A stretch of 64,000 nt of DNA from Gari tellinella (GCA_922989275.2 OV277862.1:42247786-42311785), one strand, 5' to 3'; shown: positions 23,734-35,721, counted from the stretch's first letter. Notes: generated by a model from the letters alone, not told the origin. Translations and numbers: made by a program.

Positions 23734-23930
23734 CAGTGGAGAAAACGTTATTCTTTCCCGTTTAAACGCAAACGAAACGCAAACGCAGTGCATTAAAATG
23801 AGTAAAATGACAATTGTTTGACAATTTTGACGACTCATTTTAGACTGAGTGGTAAACAGTTTGGAGCCTGATCAGACGCCGGGTTACCCGGCGTTTGATC
23901 TGGCTCTAAACTGTTAGCAGAACAGAACAG
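23734..23930 (+). mobile_element. MITE-A left half
   Basis: Starts CAGTGGAGAAAACGTTATTC, then TTTAAACGCAAACG, AAACAGTTTGGAGCC and the GACGCCGGGTTACCCGGCGT hairpin. It ends at CTAAACTGTTAGCAG without a right terminus. Confidence 0.75.
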
Positions 23931-25177
23931 AACGTTTTATGCAATCGGCAGTTACTTAACCCGCGGTTAAAATCAATTTTAAGTTTAAACTTTGGTTATG
24001 CAACCGTGTAGATCCATATCAAACACCAAATAATTTGCCATGCTTAAATTGGCTTTAATCCTTAACAGGCTATGCGCGAAATTTGTTAACAGTTTTGATC
24101 CAGATCAGACGCCGCGAAACTGAATCAAAACTCTGTGTCACTCATATGATCCAACTTTTCTTTAGTTTTAAAACATGAAATGAAAACCGAATTGCTCTTT
24201 TTCGCAGACAGTATATATTTAGCAGATTTTATGATTCAGCATGATAAGGGTTAAACGCTTTTCTCAATTTTAAATTAAACTTAATCACCCTTGAACATTT
24301 TAATTAACAATGTCAGTTTCCAATTAAGGCTTCCAAGTACAGTAATGATTATAAGGTTTGTTTTCTGCAATATTTGCGAAATGACAAGCAGTGCTGATAC
24401 CGATCTTTCGGTTCCGTTAGAAGCCCCCAGAGATTGGTCTTAACAGTTTTCACAGGACTCTTTATACTTGTGATTCAATTTTTCCATATTAAGTCATATG
24501 AAGTCAGATCTCTTATCTACCTGTAAATGCCAAGTACCTAGACAGAACATATAGCGCAATATGATGTAACAAAACTCTTCCTCTTCCTCCGAAACTGGTA
24601 TCCCGCTGAGAAAAACGCTATGCCTTTGGCGATAACTGCTATTGTGACGCGGTAAAGCACGGATTATATCTGGTGGTCAGCAATAACTGATAAAATAGAT
24701 GTTTCGCTACCCGCACTTTGCGTATTTAAGCATCGTTACCTTCCACAGAATATTTGATTTACATTTGCCTACATGTAATATAAAATACAATACATATGGT
24801 TTAGATCCAGATCTCTCTTAAATATTAGATAAATGTGTGATAAACCAAGTCAGTTATAGTAGCGAAAAGGTGCAAACAGTGTGGATCCAGAACAAACACC
24901 TAGTGACTCTGCATTTGATTTTATCCTACGTCATTGCCAATATTAAATCATAACATAATAACCACCAATTCCAAGCACATGAATATCGCAGCATAATTAA
25001 CAACATTAACGTGTTTCAAACAACATATGCAAGCTGTGTGGATCATGACCGAATACCGGGTAACCCAGTACCTCGGCATCTAATTTGCGTCTAGAATGAT
25101 GGCAAATATTAATCATACCACCATAACCACTTAGCCTAATAGCCTATAATAATAAGTATTTCCTCCTTGTGAAAACA

Positions 25178-25268
25178 GGTGACAACTTAATGCAGGCAGG
25201 AAATTAAGCATGAATGCATCTCAAGGCGCATTCTATACTATACTTTCAACCTGCTTTAAGTGGTCATC
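25178..25268. repeat. AAAGCAGG palindrome variant in right arm
   Basis: AGGTGACAACTTAATGCAGG ... CCTGCTTTAAGTGGTCATC around TGAATGCATCTCAAGG. A further half copy lies at about 25412-25455, and the fuller copy is at 26088-26190. Confidence 0.65.
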
Positions 25269-27924
25269 TATCTAAGTTTACTGACCAGGATCAAAACAGT
25301 TTGAAATCAAATTACTATCGTACTTCAATTCATGTACCTAATTTTAGATTATGAAATAAGACAACATGTTTAACCCATTACCCCATAGACTGTTTCTCAT
25401 ATTGAATATAGATGTCCACTTAAAGTAGGTTGAAAGTGAAGCAGAATGCGCCATAAGGTAAGTTTCGATTTGTAGGTTCATCGAGAATTGATCTGCATAT
25501 TTTTAATACGATTACATAGAGACTTTACAGGGTGATTGTAAATATTGTGAAATTGACACAGATTGGCTCTTGGTGACATATAACTCCGCCATTTAGATTG
25601 AAAGAACAATTTCTACGAAAAAATGCCTAAGGAAAGAAAAGGCCAGAGGTAAAATGCTAAAGGAAAACTGCCATATAAAGGGGAAAATAACAGAGGAAAA
25701 ATATTCATAAAACTTAAATAACCTTTATCGTGCAAAAATTGTCATGTGTGTCAAATACATCGTCTGCAAGAAAAATCAATGTCAGTTTTTATGCCTTTTT
25801 AAACTGCAGAAACGGTGAATTTGGATAGAGTTGGGATCTAGATCAAACGTGTCTGATTTGGATCCAAACAGTTTGCAAATGTTAGCCAAGTCGCGCTTCG
25901 CACGAGGAGAGTAAATATGTTTTAATGAGTTATATAATTACTTATTAAGTACATTTGGTGGTCAAAACCCCATTAATACACCATTTTACGCATCTAATCT
26001 ATTCCTTCACCGAAAAATTAGTTTAAATTTATACCGACATGCGTATGCAACCTTAAAAATATTTTTTATATTCTAGCAGATTGTAGCTTAAAGCAGACTG
26101 AAAGTAAAGCAGACTGAAAGTAAAGCAGAATGCATCTTAAGGTGCATTCTGCTTTACTTTCAACCTGTTTTAAGTGGTCACCTGTCTTCAAAACTTAAAG
26201 CAGACTATATATATGGGTAAATTGTTAAATCAGATATAAAATAAGAGGTTTTACAGATTGTTTTTGTCTGATGTGAATCCAAACCGTTTGCAAATGCTGT
26301 CAAAGTAGCCCCTAGCATGATACGGGTTTACAAAAAGAATTAAACTTTCAAACTTTTATTTATCATAATTGTATAAGGTTCACTTTACCATGAACAGCAT
26401 TAACATTATACAAATATTAAATAAAACAAATATAAATAGGGAAGCCATTAGTTGGGAACACGCAAACTATTTGAATTTGTTGAAATTTATTTAAAGTCTA
26501 AATAAAAACTTTTACACTTGAATATATAGATGTTTATCGAAATTCGTTCCATAGATAGTAATATATGTATGTGGCCTGACAGATTAGATCATGACATGGA
26601 GGAATTATACCCTCCATGATCATGATCAGGCCCCAGGTGACTCGGCGTCGAAACCAGTGGGTCAGACAATACTATTAATGAAAAGGTGTGAAACCCTGCT
26701 GTTATTCCTTGTTTCACGCATGACATTTGACATGTTAACTCACTCAACCATGTGTCCATTTACACAATTCCAAATAAGTCTAGTCCTGTTTTGACATAGT
26801 TGATATGTTGCAAAAGTGACAACAGTGTTTTGACGTTAGGGGCTGCTGCTTGGAAAGGACAAGTGTACACTTCACATACACATGTTAGTGACACGTGTAC
26901 TCTTGGTTTCTAATTTGCTGTCAAAAGTCTAATTTCAGATGGGATTCAACATTTTAAGTTACATGGTGTTTGATCTGAATATATACCATTTGTTAATACC
27001 ACGGAGTACTCCGTGTTAATGCGGTTTCCTTAATACATGTAGGAATCTATATATCGGATCAAATTGAACGATAACCGTAGCATACTGCTACTTTTTGAAG
27101 GCTGTCAAAGTGTAACTGGTGACAAAAAAAAATGTTTTAGTGTGTGGTGCTTAGTTAAACATTAATAAATAGTTCTAGTGCATTTGTTCATGGAGAAAGG
27201 ATTTGTTCGAGATGTGCAAATAAATGGAATTTGTGATAAAAAAAAAATCTGCCGCTGCTGATTACGTTCAAATCGATGGGACATGGACATATAAAATCTG
27301 CTACGATCGAGGTAAGGTTTTAAAAACAATGTATATTTTGTGTTCTCAAAACTTGTATTAGTTAAATACCATTATACCAGATTAATATTCTTGTAATATT
27401 ATATTAAGCGTGCTAGAGGGATTAAATAATCGATCACTGCCAGGAAATGACAAATTTACGTGCTAACCCCGAACTGTTTGTAGCGATCGCCCCGAATATT
27501 ACCTGATATAGCTAAACCATAATATAAACTTAATACGTTTGCAAAATCTTTACATTATTTCAGCTTGAAATAACATATTCAATCGTTATAAAGGAGGATG
27601 TTTCATGAAAAAATCCTTAAATAAAGTTGTTCTGAAGTCTGAAGTTTGTGGTTTTGGGTGATACGTGCCACTGGGTATTTTACTGCCACATACTCCGCTT
27701 AAAACAATTAATTATGTTTAATTTTTAAAAAAAATCTAAGAACTATATAAGAAAGAACTATGTTCAGTCTTTATTACATTAAACTGCTCCTGAAAAGGTG
27801 CAAGCGACATATAGATAGACGTTATACGATTCAGACTGACTTCCAAGATTAAGCACACGCACCTGTCTTTGTTAGACCGATTTTGATTGGTTCATTGTAA
27901 AATTGGCGAAATCTATAAATAACT

Positions 27925-28018
27925 GCTGCCTAGGCAGCATAATGCTGCTCGAGCAGCATATATGCTGCTCGGGCAGCATCTAGATGCTGCTCGGGCAGCA
28001 TAATGCTGCTCGGGCAGC
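27925..28018. repeat. Internal GCTGC palindrome array, right arm
   Basis: Units GCTGCCTAGGCAGC, GCTGCTCGAGCAGC and GCTGCTCGGGCAGC are followed by ACTTTAGACCCCTTTGGTAC. It has the same polarity as the outer right end, so the right side carries two successive end-like units. Confidence 0.85.
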
Positions 28019-28084
28019 ATCTAGATACTTTAGACCCCTTTGGTACAACTCGCAAAAGGAACTGAAAGGAACGAGCGTTTTGAT

Positions 28085-29414
28085 CATAGGCATTCGGCCC
28101 GTTGGCTATGACACTACCCCTAGCTGCTATAACCCCCTCCACCACCACCAAACGTGGATAAAATACCCCAAAATCTATCCATACATTCAATAATCATCAT
28201 AAAAGAACATTTCCTGAAGTTTCATGAAATTTAAAAAAAATTTTTTTTTTGCTAATTTATATAAGTAAAATAGTAAAGGCTGCCATGAAAAAGCGCCTTG
28301 CAGAAGCAACCCTCAAGTTCCCAACCCTGTCATTTTGTCAAATCTTGGACGATCTGGACAGATGATGGCTCATTGTTTACAGCAAACAGTTTTCTTTGAC
28401 GATAATTGGTAAAAAATTCAAAGCAATCGGCGAACACGCGCATGGGGACTCGAAGGGTGGGGAGACCCCTTAGTCGGAAACTATCCGTCACGCAAAATTT
28501 TCCTAAACAAACGACTGGTTGCCCAGTCAAACTATTCTCATTCTAGCGAAACCGAGAACCAGCTTCAAAGCAGGAAATGACGCAAAAAGTCAACCGTCTC
28601 AATTGGTCGTATTCGAATCAGGACAACTATCGCGTGAATTGGAATAGTTGTCAACAAGTTCTATTCGAATCATCACTTGATGTTTTCCGTTGACAAAATG
28701 TTGTCAAACCATCAAATCTTTGACCACAATTTCGATTCGAGTCGGGTCAAAATTGTTGTCATCAGTAAATCTTCGCGCATTTGCTCCGCCCAGTTTTCGT
28801 TGACAACAAACTCGATGATTCGAATACGACCAATGATCATATACGTTTGTCAACAGACTTGAAAACGAAAGTTATCTAGAAATTTATTTCGTAACAGAAA
28901 TGCTCATTTACCGATAATTCAAAAGGTATTTATAATATATTTCATTTTCTATTAATTACCCGTACCATGGTGTAATGCATGGTCGCAAATGCACTTGTTA
29001 ATCGCTGAATCAGTGAATGACTGACGAACAAGTCCAAAAATTAAGGTGACAGAAGGATTCCGATATAAGGTGCCTATCGAACTTTTTATTTCTTCACTTG
29101 TGCTCGTGTCTTGCTTGGGCTGTGAGCTAACTTTCTTTGAACAGAACTGTTAAATGTAAATAATAAGCCATCATTTGTCAAAATCGGTCCAAAAATGACA
29201 AAATGACAAGGTTGGGAAGTTGATGGCTCTGAATACACATCCACCTTCTCATTGTATACATATATGATACGATTTTTTTTTTTTTTTTTAAACTTCTTGA
29301 AACTTCTTGAAACATTTGTTAAGGATGTTTGTTGAACATATGGATGTATTTTGACTCATTTTGAAAGATTTATGGGGGGGGGGGGGGTCATAGCTTACGC
29401 GTCGAAAACCTGTG
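28085..29414. mobile_element. 1.33-kb hAT-type fold-back element, 8-bp duplication GTTTTGAT
   Basis: GTTTTGAT flanks it at 28077-28084 and 29415-29422. The uninterrupted left arm reads GAGCGTTTTGATTGGATAAC near 14590-14620, proving insertion. Termini CATAGGCATTCGG and (reverse complement) CACAGGTTTTCGACG share GCTATGAC further in. Arms of roughly 300 bp (for example CAACCCTGTCATTTTGTCAA near 28322 against the inverse near 29175-29210) surround a centre. In the centre, ATTGGTCGTATTCGAATCA at 28602 is mirrored at 28816-28834. An 8-bp duplication and CA(n)AGG ends fit hAT. No transposase is present. Confidence 0.8.
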
Positions 29415-29450
29415 GTTTTGATTGGATAACACTAAATGCTATAAATAACT

Positions 29451-29632
29451 GCTGCCTAGGCAGCAATATGCTGCTCGGGCAGCATATTTGCTGCCTGAGC
29501 AGCATATATGCTGCTCGAGCAGCATCTAGATGCTGCCTAGGCAGCATAACGCTGCCCGAGCAGCAAATATGCTGCTCGAGCAGCATCTAGATGCTGCCCG
29601 AGCAGCATCTAGATACTGCCCGAGCAGCATCT
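29451..29632. repeat. Array of 14-bp GCTGC palindromes, right end
   Basis: Mirror of the left-end array: about ten units (GCTGCCTAGGCAGC, GCTGCTCGGGCAGC, GCTGCTCGAGCAGC and variants) with ATCTAGAT and ATATTT-type spacers, then ATCTATACTTTAGACCCCTT and the terminus GGTACACCATA. Confidence 0.9.
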
Positions 29633-29660
29633 ATACTTTAGACCCCTTTGGTACACCATA

Positions 29661-30226
29661 GTTATGCCCCTTTATTGTCAAAAATGGGCATTTTTAAAAA
29701 AAAAAACCAGAACTTTTTTATTTTTTATTCAATTGATTTCAAATTTGATATGGTGATACAATGAATGAAGTGACTTAATATATATTACGGGTTTTTGGTT
29801 TGACTCTGTATTTTCAGAGTTATGCCCCTTCACACAATTTTTTTAACAATATATTGTTTCCTGATAATAATTTTACTTACATTTTGTCTATTGTAACCAA
29901 ATTTCATATTTAGCTTTCTCATCATACAGGGAAGGCACCTGTGAATTTTGGTTCCTGTTAAATTTCAGACGTTGGCGACTATTTTAGCAGAGTTATGCCC
30001 CCTTTATTGTCAAAAATGGGCATTTTTTAAAAAACCCAGAACTTTTTTCTTGACTATCGCAATACTATCGGGATAGTACTTGAGCTATCGCAATACTACA
30101 GAATAGTCTTTTTGAGATCGATAGTCGGGCCTACACTCCGGGCGACTTTTTCCAGTCGGCCTGAGTCTGGACGACTTTGACACCCGCCGGCCGTGACGGG
30201 CGTATTTTGCCGCACTGCGGTGCTCT
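29661..30226 (+). mobile_element. Bivalve-type repeat, right part
   Basis: Continues the element broken at 14285: GTTATGCCCCTTTATTGTCA, GATATGGTGATACAATGAAT, TACGGGTTTTTGGTTTGACT, a second CAGACGTTGGCGACTATT unit. It closes with CCGTGACGGGCGTATTTTGC, the inverse of the CGCCCGTCA start at 13592. Confidence 0.75.
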
Positions 30227-30479
30227 TGTTCGTCTTGGAATGGCTATCCAGTGCCCTTTTCCCCCATATAACTTAATGAGATTGATTTGTAGCATATTTT
30301 GCAAAAAGCCGTTGAAGGAGATCCTTTAATCTTCTGAAGCCATCCTTAATCATTTGGATGTGTAAGCCAGGAAATATTAAATACAGACAACTGAAAAACA
30401 TTTAACATTCCCCTCCTCCCGATGATGCTAGTACCATAGATAATAACAGTATTGCTGCTGTTGAAGATCCATAACGTGC

Positions 30480-31510
30480 AACAACTATTGCAAAGTAGCT
30501 GCTAGCAAAGAGTCTAGGAAGAGTGAAATTATCTAGACTCTGAGCTGTGCCCAAGACCATTATTCATGTACACAAAATGAAAATAAGTTTGACCTGATCA
30601 GAAAATTGTTTTGGGACAACAATGTTGCTCAGCAGTACAGCTTAGGCAGAACTAATCAGTCTCATCTTCTTACATTTGGATTCGCACCATACTTTAAAGA
30701 CTTGCTAGTTGACACATTGAAACTTTGCCGTTTTATCACAGTAATTTTTGATGAAGCATTTAATGATGTGCTACAGAAGGAACAAATGGACATTCTAGTC
30801 AGATTCTTGAGTACCGATCGTGTCGTTACGAGGTATCTTTGTAGTGAGTTTCTTGACGGTGGAAAGGCAGATGACCTATTGTCAACCTCTCTGAATTAAG
30901 CACATATCAAATACTGCACTGAGGATGGACAAGCTTAATGTTTATTTGAAAGTCCAGAGGTTGTACATAGATGACAAAAATGTAGCATAAGGACATGCCA
31001 GATCTGATTGACATTGGAACATGTAGTCTCCCTGTAACTCTTGGCGTGCTGCAGACGGGGATGAAGAAGAGTGGTTGGGAGATTGAATGTGTATTGAAGT
31101 GTCTTTGAACATTATTTCATGACACCTATGCCAGAAGGACAAAATACACAGAAATCACAAATTCAACAGTGTTTCCTCTGAAATTCTTTGCAACGAGATA
31201 GGTAGAAGATGAGCCTGTGGCTTCAAGAGCCCTTGGAATTTGGCCAAACATTGTGAAATATGTTATGGTTACCCTGAAAAAAGAAGAGGTTGGAAAGTCC
31301 AACATGTACACCGTTTGATGCTGTTCGCGAGGTATTTGCTGATAAGCGCATGGTTGCTAAATTTGCGTTTTTCATATTCTTAGCAAAGAAGTTGAAGCCA
31401 ATCCTAACTAAATACCAAGATGGTAGTATTATTTAGGAAAGGATGTTGCGGAAACCTATTGATGATTAAATGGAGCTGTTTGTAAAAGAGGCGGTCCTTG
31501 ATCAGAACAC
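30480..31510 (+). pseudogene. Decayed hAT-superfamily transposase-like sequence
   Basis: The longest open piece (30606-30899) reads GFAPYFKDLLVDTLK ... VIFDEAFNDVLQKEQMDILV ... TRYLCSEFLDG. After frameshifts and stops it continues with IDIGTCSL-like, GMKKSGWEI, NSTVFPLKF, EDEPVASRALGIWPNIVKY and MELFVKEAVLD pieces. The block order (FDES-like, QMD-VRF-D, RY-SEFL, GTCSLH-like, TGMKKSGWEI, ASRAL-IWPNI) matches a hAT/DUF4371-type protein family common in mollusc genomes, as I recall it. The catalytic acidic residues cannot be confirmed in this decayed copy. It abuts Helitron sequence downstream. Confidence 0.6.
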
Positions 31511-31609
31511 TCATTATTTATCGCCTGTTTGTGCCTCAGTGCCGTAAAACCAAATTCATCATCATCATCATCAAATTTAATGTAAGCATTGTTTGTCATG
31601 AGAGGGATC

Positions 31610-34080
31610 TTGAAATGAAAATGGGTACAGAAAATGTCTGTCTCAGGTGTAATTCTGACAAAAAGAGTTAAAATGTTCTCTGAAGACAAAAACATGAACC
31701 CAATGCCTGTTCCAGATGAACTTAAATAACCTCACGCTCGTAGAACAGCAGCTAATTAGCTGCATTGAATCACGTATTAATGTCCATATTGTGTTACTTT
31801 TCCTCAAAACATCCATGAGCCGTCAAAAATCTTCCCAAAGATACCTTCTGTAATTAGTATAATAAAAGTAAGAAGGAATGGATCCAAAGAAACAAGTAAA
31901 TACACTGTAATTCCAAGTCAGAAGATCAGTAGTGCAAAATGCACGGACGTGGCTGAAAGCAAATAACCCTGCATACTCAGACATAACAATTTCTGTCGAA
32001 AGATTACAACAGCTACCAGAAGATTCCTTAGTGCAAACTTTGTAATAGAAACTGAAACCTCCCCCCCCCCCCCCCCCCAAAACCACCTACAGAAAAGGAC
32101 TCTGGACTCGCACTACTCCAAGTTGATCCAGGACAGGTAGATTATCTATCAGAATATGCAGTTCCACTATCAGACCAGCCTTTCAATATCAAAGAACAGG
32201 TTAAAAACCTATTGAAGAAGTTCGTGAACCTCAACATGGCCCAATTACAGCAAAACACAACTTTGCATGCATTCCATGGCCAACACAAAATGATCAACCA
32301 ATGTCTGAATGTACCACTCAATATTTTTTACTGTTGCGTACCCTTGTTTAATTCCACTCAGTCTTGGTGATTACAATATAAACAGACGACAGAGGACATG
32401 CTCTTCAATGGCTGACTGGGCTGAACATCTCATGTGGTATAAAGACGCCAGATTTCCCCAGTATCCATACTTTAAGTTCGTTACACATAATATCATTATG
32501 AGAAAGAGAACTCTTGAACAGAGCGGCAATATAGTTCAACAGCAGCTTGGAGAGGAACAATTGTCACTAAATGAAACAGGGGAAACTCCAAAATGGTGAC
32601 AATTCTATTGCGAAGAAAATTTTATACTTTGTTGCTTCTTTGCGAGGAATTTCACAATATTTTGGCTTACGATAACGGCAATTGCGTTCCCTGGTCCAAT
32701 TCAATATAAATGAAAGAAAGGGACCATCAATTTTTACAACTGGTAATTGTGCAGAATACTATTTTTAAACTTCGAAACATTTGCTAGAACAATACAGTCT
32801 CTATTTGGTAATGGGTCCAGCCTTTGGTGTTGATACCTACTGGTATAGAATGGTGTTTGCCAAAAGCAGGTGTATGATACATTCGCATGGCTTATGCTGG
32901 AGGTTTTACAGGGAAACCCACAATTTGCTCTTTGAAGCAAAACAGCATGGTGAGGACGATGTTTCAGCAAGGCTCTCAGTTTGGGCAAAACAGTCGTTTG
33001 GACTCACTTCAATGCATCCCGCTGGAACGGATCTCCCAGAAGTGACAATAGGCCCCACCTGAGGGCAATGCAAATCCAACTCCAGATGAAGAAAATCCAC
33101 TTTTTAGATCGTTAATGGATGTGAGTGACTGTTAGCGAAATTTTTTGAAAACAACCTCCAACTGACTAACAAAATTAATATTCATAGGTGTTCTCATACT
33201 GTCTTGGCAAAAAGATGGAACGACCAAGTCTGTAGAATGGACTTTGGCAGCCAAAAACATCCAGGAAAACCAAGAAATTATCCCAAAATTGTCAAAGACA
33301 GAAATGGGTCATTGCGCCTAGAAATGGAACGAGACAATCCACCTTTGACCCAGCATTCAGGATTTCATACACAGGGATGGCGAGCTAATGGCGATATCTC
33401 CTTGATATTGTCCAAAAGCCAACCTGATAATCCATCAGTAAATGAAATAATAACTACTGAAAAGTATGTATCGGCATATGCTTGCAAAGGCAACGAAAGC
33501 ACTGGTGCAATGGTTGGTTTGTTCAATGATATTGTTGACAATGCCAATGACAACTCTGAGATCCAACAAAGTCAGTCTGCACCAGTATGGAGTCATCGTA
33601 TGAGTTGCTATCTCTTTCCCTCTATAGTTGCAGTCACCAATTTCAATCTGTAAGTTTCTCTGAATCCCGAGTATAAGAAAGAACTGGAAAAACTTTTACA
33701 AAAGCACACCCCTTGACAAATACCTGGCAAGGCCTATACAATGCTCATTGTACAAGCATATTTGCTCGCAAGGTAGAGTGCTTGTATTGAATGGTTCTTC
33801 CATTAGGGATGCATGGAAATAGTGCAAATGTTATATCTGGAAGGACAATACATGACTTCCTTAAAATACCAGCAAATAAACAAGCCAGTAAGGAAATGAA
33901 TCTCCCTGATGGTTCAAAAGGTGAAGCTAGTCAAGCAAACTGCACAACTTTGTTAGCAGTATGTGTAGACGAGAGATCGCTTGTTGGCTGCAACACTTTA
34001 GGGAGGATGGAGTTCCATTGCAGATTGGTATGTGCAAATCTGAGGCATTGGGAGGACACCCGGTAGTTGTTAACCTCCTT
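31610..34080 (+). pseudogene. Decayed Helitron Rep/helicase coding region
   Basis: Frame-shifted pieces run in the order of a RepHel protein. Near 31700 is VPDELNNLTLVEQQLIS, then WLKANNPAYSDITIS. At 32330-32600 is LSLGDYNIN...SMADWAEHLMWYKDARF. At 32781-33062 is FGVDTYWYRMVFAKS then MIHSHGLCWR, whose His-x-His fits the HUH nickase motif. At 33204-33653 are GKPRNYPKIVKD and HTQGWRANGDISLILSKSQP. At 33791-34066 are NSANVISGRTIHDFLKIP and LAVCVDERSLVG (helicase Walker B). Helitrons move by rolling-circle replication using these domains. Several stops and frameshifts and the missing helicase C-terminus show it is dead. Confidence 0.8.
32061..32078 (+). repeat. Poly-C run, 18 bp
   Basis: Uninterrupted C run inside the Helitron relic. 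A G-run of similar kind lies at about 29374-29388. Confidence 0.95.
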
Positions 34081-35474
34081 TATGCTCTATTTCTCTCCCT
34101 TCTTTTTTCTGTTCTTTCATCTTAGTCTTCCTTCTTCTTTTAAAGCTACCTACCTTTCAGAATGATCTAAATCAATTTAAGACATTATGAAAAGTAGAAG
34201 GTCCAAAGTCCTTGAAAAAGCTGATGGAAAGAAGAAACACATATTGTAAACAAATTACCCCCATATGGTTCTGGGGTGTGCCTAAATAGCATGAGAATGG
34301 GGACCACTTTCCACCCCGATGCATGCCTCAGCAGTTACTCTCACGCCTATCGAGAACAATTGTGGGTGGGTCCATCAAAGGACTGAGGAAATGTCTTTAA
34401 TACAGTAAGTTATATTTCTAAACAGATCCGTTTAGCATTCTTATTTTACTTTGTAGACACAGGTTTGACCGTACACAGTTTGTACCTATAGGTCTATTAG
34501 ATTATTTTAGCGTAAACGCGTTTATAATGAAAGAATAATGCCTTTTCCACTGTATGTGACTGCGTAGATTACTCTTGGTATAAGCGTATTCACACTTGAA
34601 ATTTGAAGTGGAACATCCCAATAAAGTCTAGTCCATTGTGTACTGTTTAGTGTTGTTTATTACATGTAAATTTGCAAATGCCAAACAGTATAGACCCTGG
34701 TCAAATAGCTCATTAAGAAACACTCTAATGTGGGGGTTCCTTACTGTGTGCACAGGACCAATCTACTCTTCAACAGGTGCACTGTTTGTAAAGGAGGAGT
34801 ATTCTTGTTGTTAATACTCAATGGGTTCGACTCAATTGAGCTTAAAACTTGACGGACGACAGACGTCGGACAACAACGGACATTGGCGATCATTATAGCT
34901 CTCGTTGGCCCTTCGTGCCAGGCGAGGTTAAAAGAACAATAGATTCAAAATGGCAATTGGCAGAATTTTGTTTATAAGCAGTAGCTTTTCATGAAGCATA
35001 CACCTCCAGAATTTCTTCAAAGCGGCATGCTCCTTCTCGCTCCGGAAATTATTCATACACAACAGAGAGTGAAAGTAGATTCTACTAATATGAATAACAT
35101 TTTTACTTCAGAATGTATAATTCATTCACTAAACGTTAAATATGTTCAAATCGTTTTCATCGTTTCGTTTAACACATTTCTCAAAATGAACCAATTTTTG
35201 ATTTATTGGTGGTTATTGTCTTATTGATAATATCAGATATTGAGTGTGTAGTTTTCTTGAGCAGATCAAAGTCTTGGAAACTCGACCCTGAATACAGAGG
35301 TTTTAAAGGATTGAAACCATCAAAAAGGCTTATAAGAATATTGTATATACGTTGAATATTAATACAATATTACATGGTAACAAATTTATCTAACATATAC
35401 TGTAGCAATTTAAATATATATGTAACATAATACTGACCATAAATATAACACAAAATGGTGTGTACTTAAAACAC
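34081..35474. other. No gene; repeat remnants
   Basis: A MITE-A right end (TTTTAGCGTAAACGCG ... CTTTTCCACTGTA) lies at 34502-34556. Dispersed sequence with 'ACAGTATAGACCCTGGTCAA' is near 34685. A bivalve-type repeat end (GACGGACGACAGACGTCGGA ... GGCGATCATTATAGCTC) lies at 34850-34930. The plus-strand frame at 34991-35227 has no recognisable motif. Confidence 0.5.
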
Positions 35475-35721
35475 CTGGGGCCCGTTTTACTAAACTACTT
35501 ACGCATTTTTTTTGCGTAAGTCAAAATTTTAAATTTTAATTTATATTTTTTATTATCACTTAGTAAAAACAGCCCATAGCCAGATCAGAGGACGCGCTTT
35601 AAGCGCGTCCTCTGATCTGGCTATTTGCTGTTTGCAAACGTTTATGATCGAAAAATAAGAGTAAAACGATTTTGACTTACGCAAACATTTTGCGTAAGTT
35701 GTTTAGTAAAACTGGCCCCTG
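35475..35721. mobile_element. GGGGCCC fold-back MITE, copy 1
   Basis: Ends CTGGGGCCCGTTTTACTAAA and TTTAGTAAAACTGGCCCC. Sub-terminal CTTACGCA...TGCGTAAG hairpins sit at each end, with a central palindrome TAGCCAGATCAGAGGACGCG / CGCGTCCTCTGATCTGGCTA. The same element lies inverted at 42351-42594. Superfamily undetermined; no clear target duplication. Confidence 0.8.

Larger units (their letters stand above)
20301..24409. other. Loop of the giant element
   Basis: This segment is single-copy relative to the arms. It holds a pogo-type MITE, a minus-strand LINE endonuclease fragment, a polypyrimidine tract, two MITE-A pieces and a degenerate core-hairpin sequence near 24080-24260. No gene for transposition was recognised. 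Confidence 0.6.
14286..29660. mobile_element. Giant fold-back element, 15.4 kb, 6-bp target duplication GTTATG
   Basis: Both ends read TATGGTGTACCAAAGGGG then TCTAAAGTATAGATGCTGCT inward. They are flanked by direct GTTATG copies at 14280-14285 and 29661-29666. The host repeat reads straight through as AGCAGAGTTATGCCCCTTTA at an uninterrupted unit near 13780, confirming precise insertion. Inside, the left arm (to about 20300) and right arm (from about 24410) are collinear inverted copies, diverged and carrying different later insertions. A loop of about 4.1 kb separates them. No open frame longer than about 180 codons occurs, and the only recognisable coding sequence is a LINE endonuclease fragment in the loop. 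Size and a 6-bp duplication recall Maverick/Polinton elements, but no Polinton gene is seen, the arms are far longer than usual, and the terminus differs. The superfamily is unassigned. Confidence 0.85.
24410..29660 (-). repeat. Right arm of giant inverted repeat
   Basis: Collinear inverted counterpart of 14286-20300. It lacks the nested array of the left arm, and it carries a hAT-type insertion at 28085-29414 and an internal end-like palindrome array at 27925-28018. Confidence 0.85.

Noticed and set aside
14286..29660. Maverick/Polinton (virus-like giant DNA transposon)
   Set aside because: Size and 6-bp duplication fit, but no polymerase, integrase, ATPase or capsid-like frame is present, the termini do not start AG, and the arms are several times longer than is usual.
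31823..32086. Glycine-run minus-strand frame
   Set aside because: Antisense to Helitron coding remnants and driven by the poly-C run.
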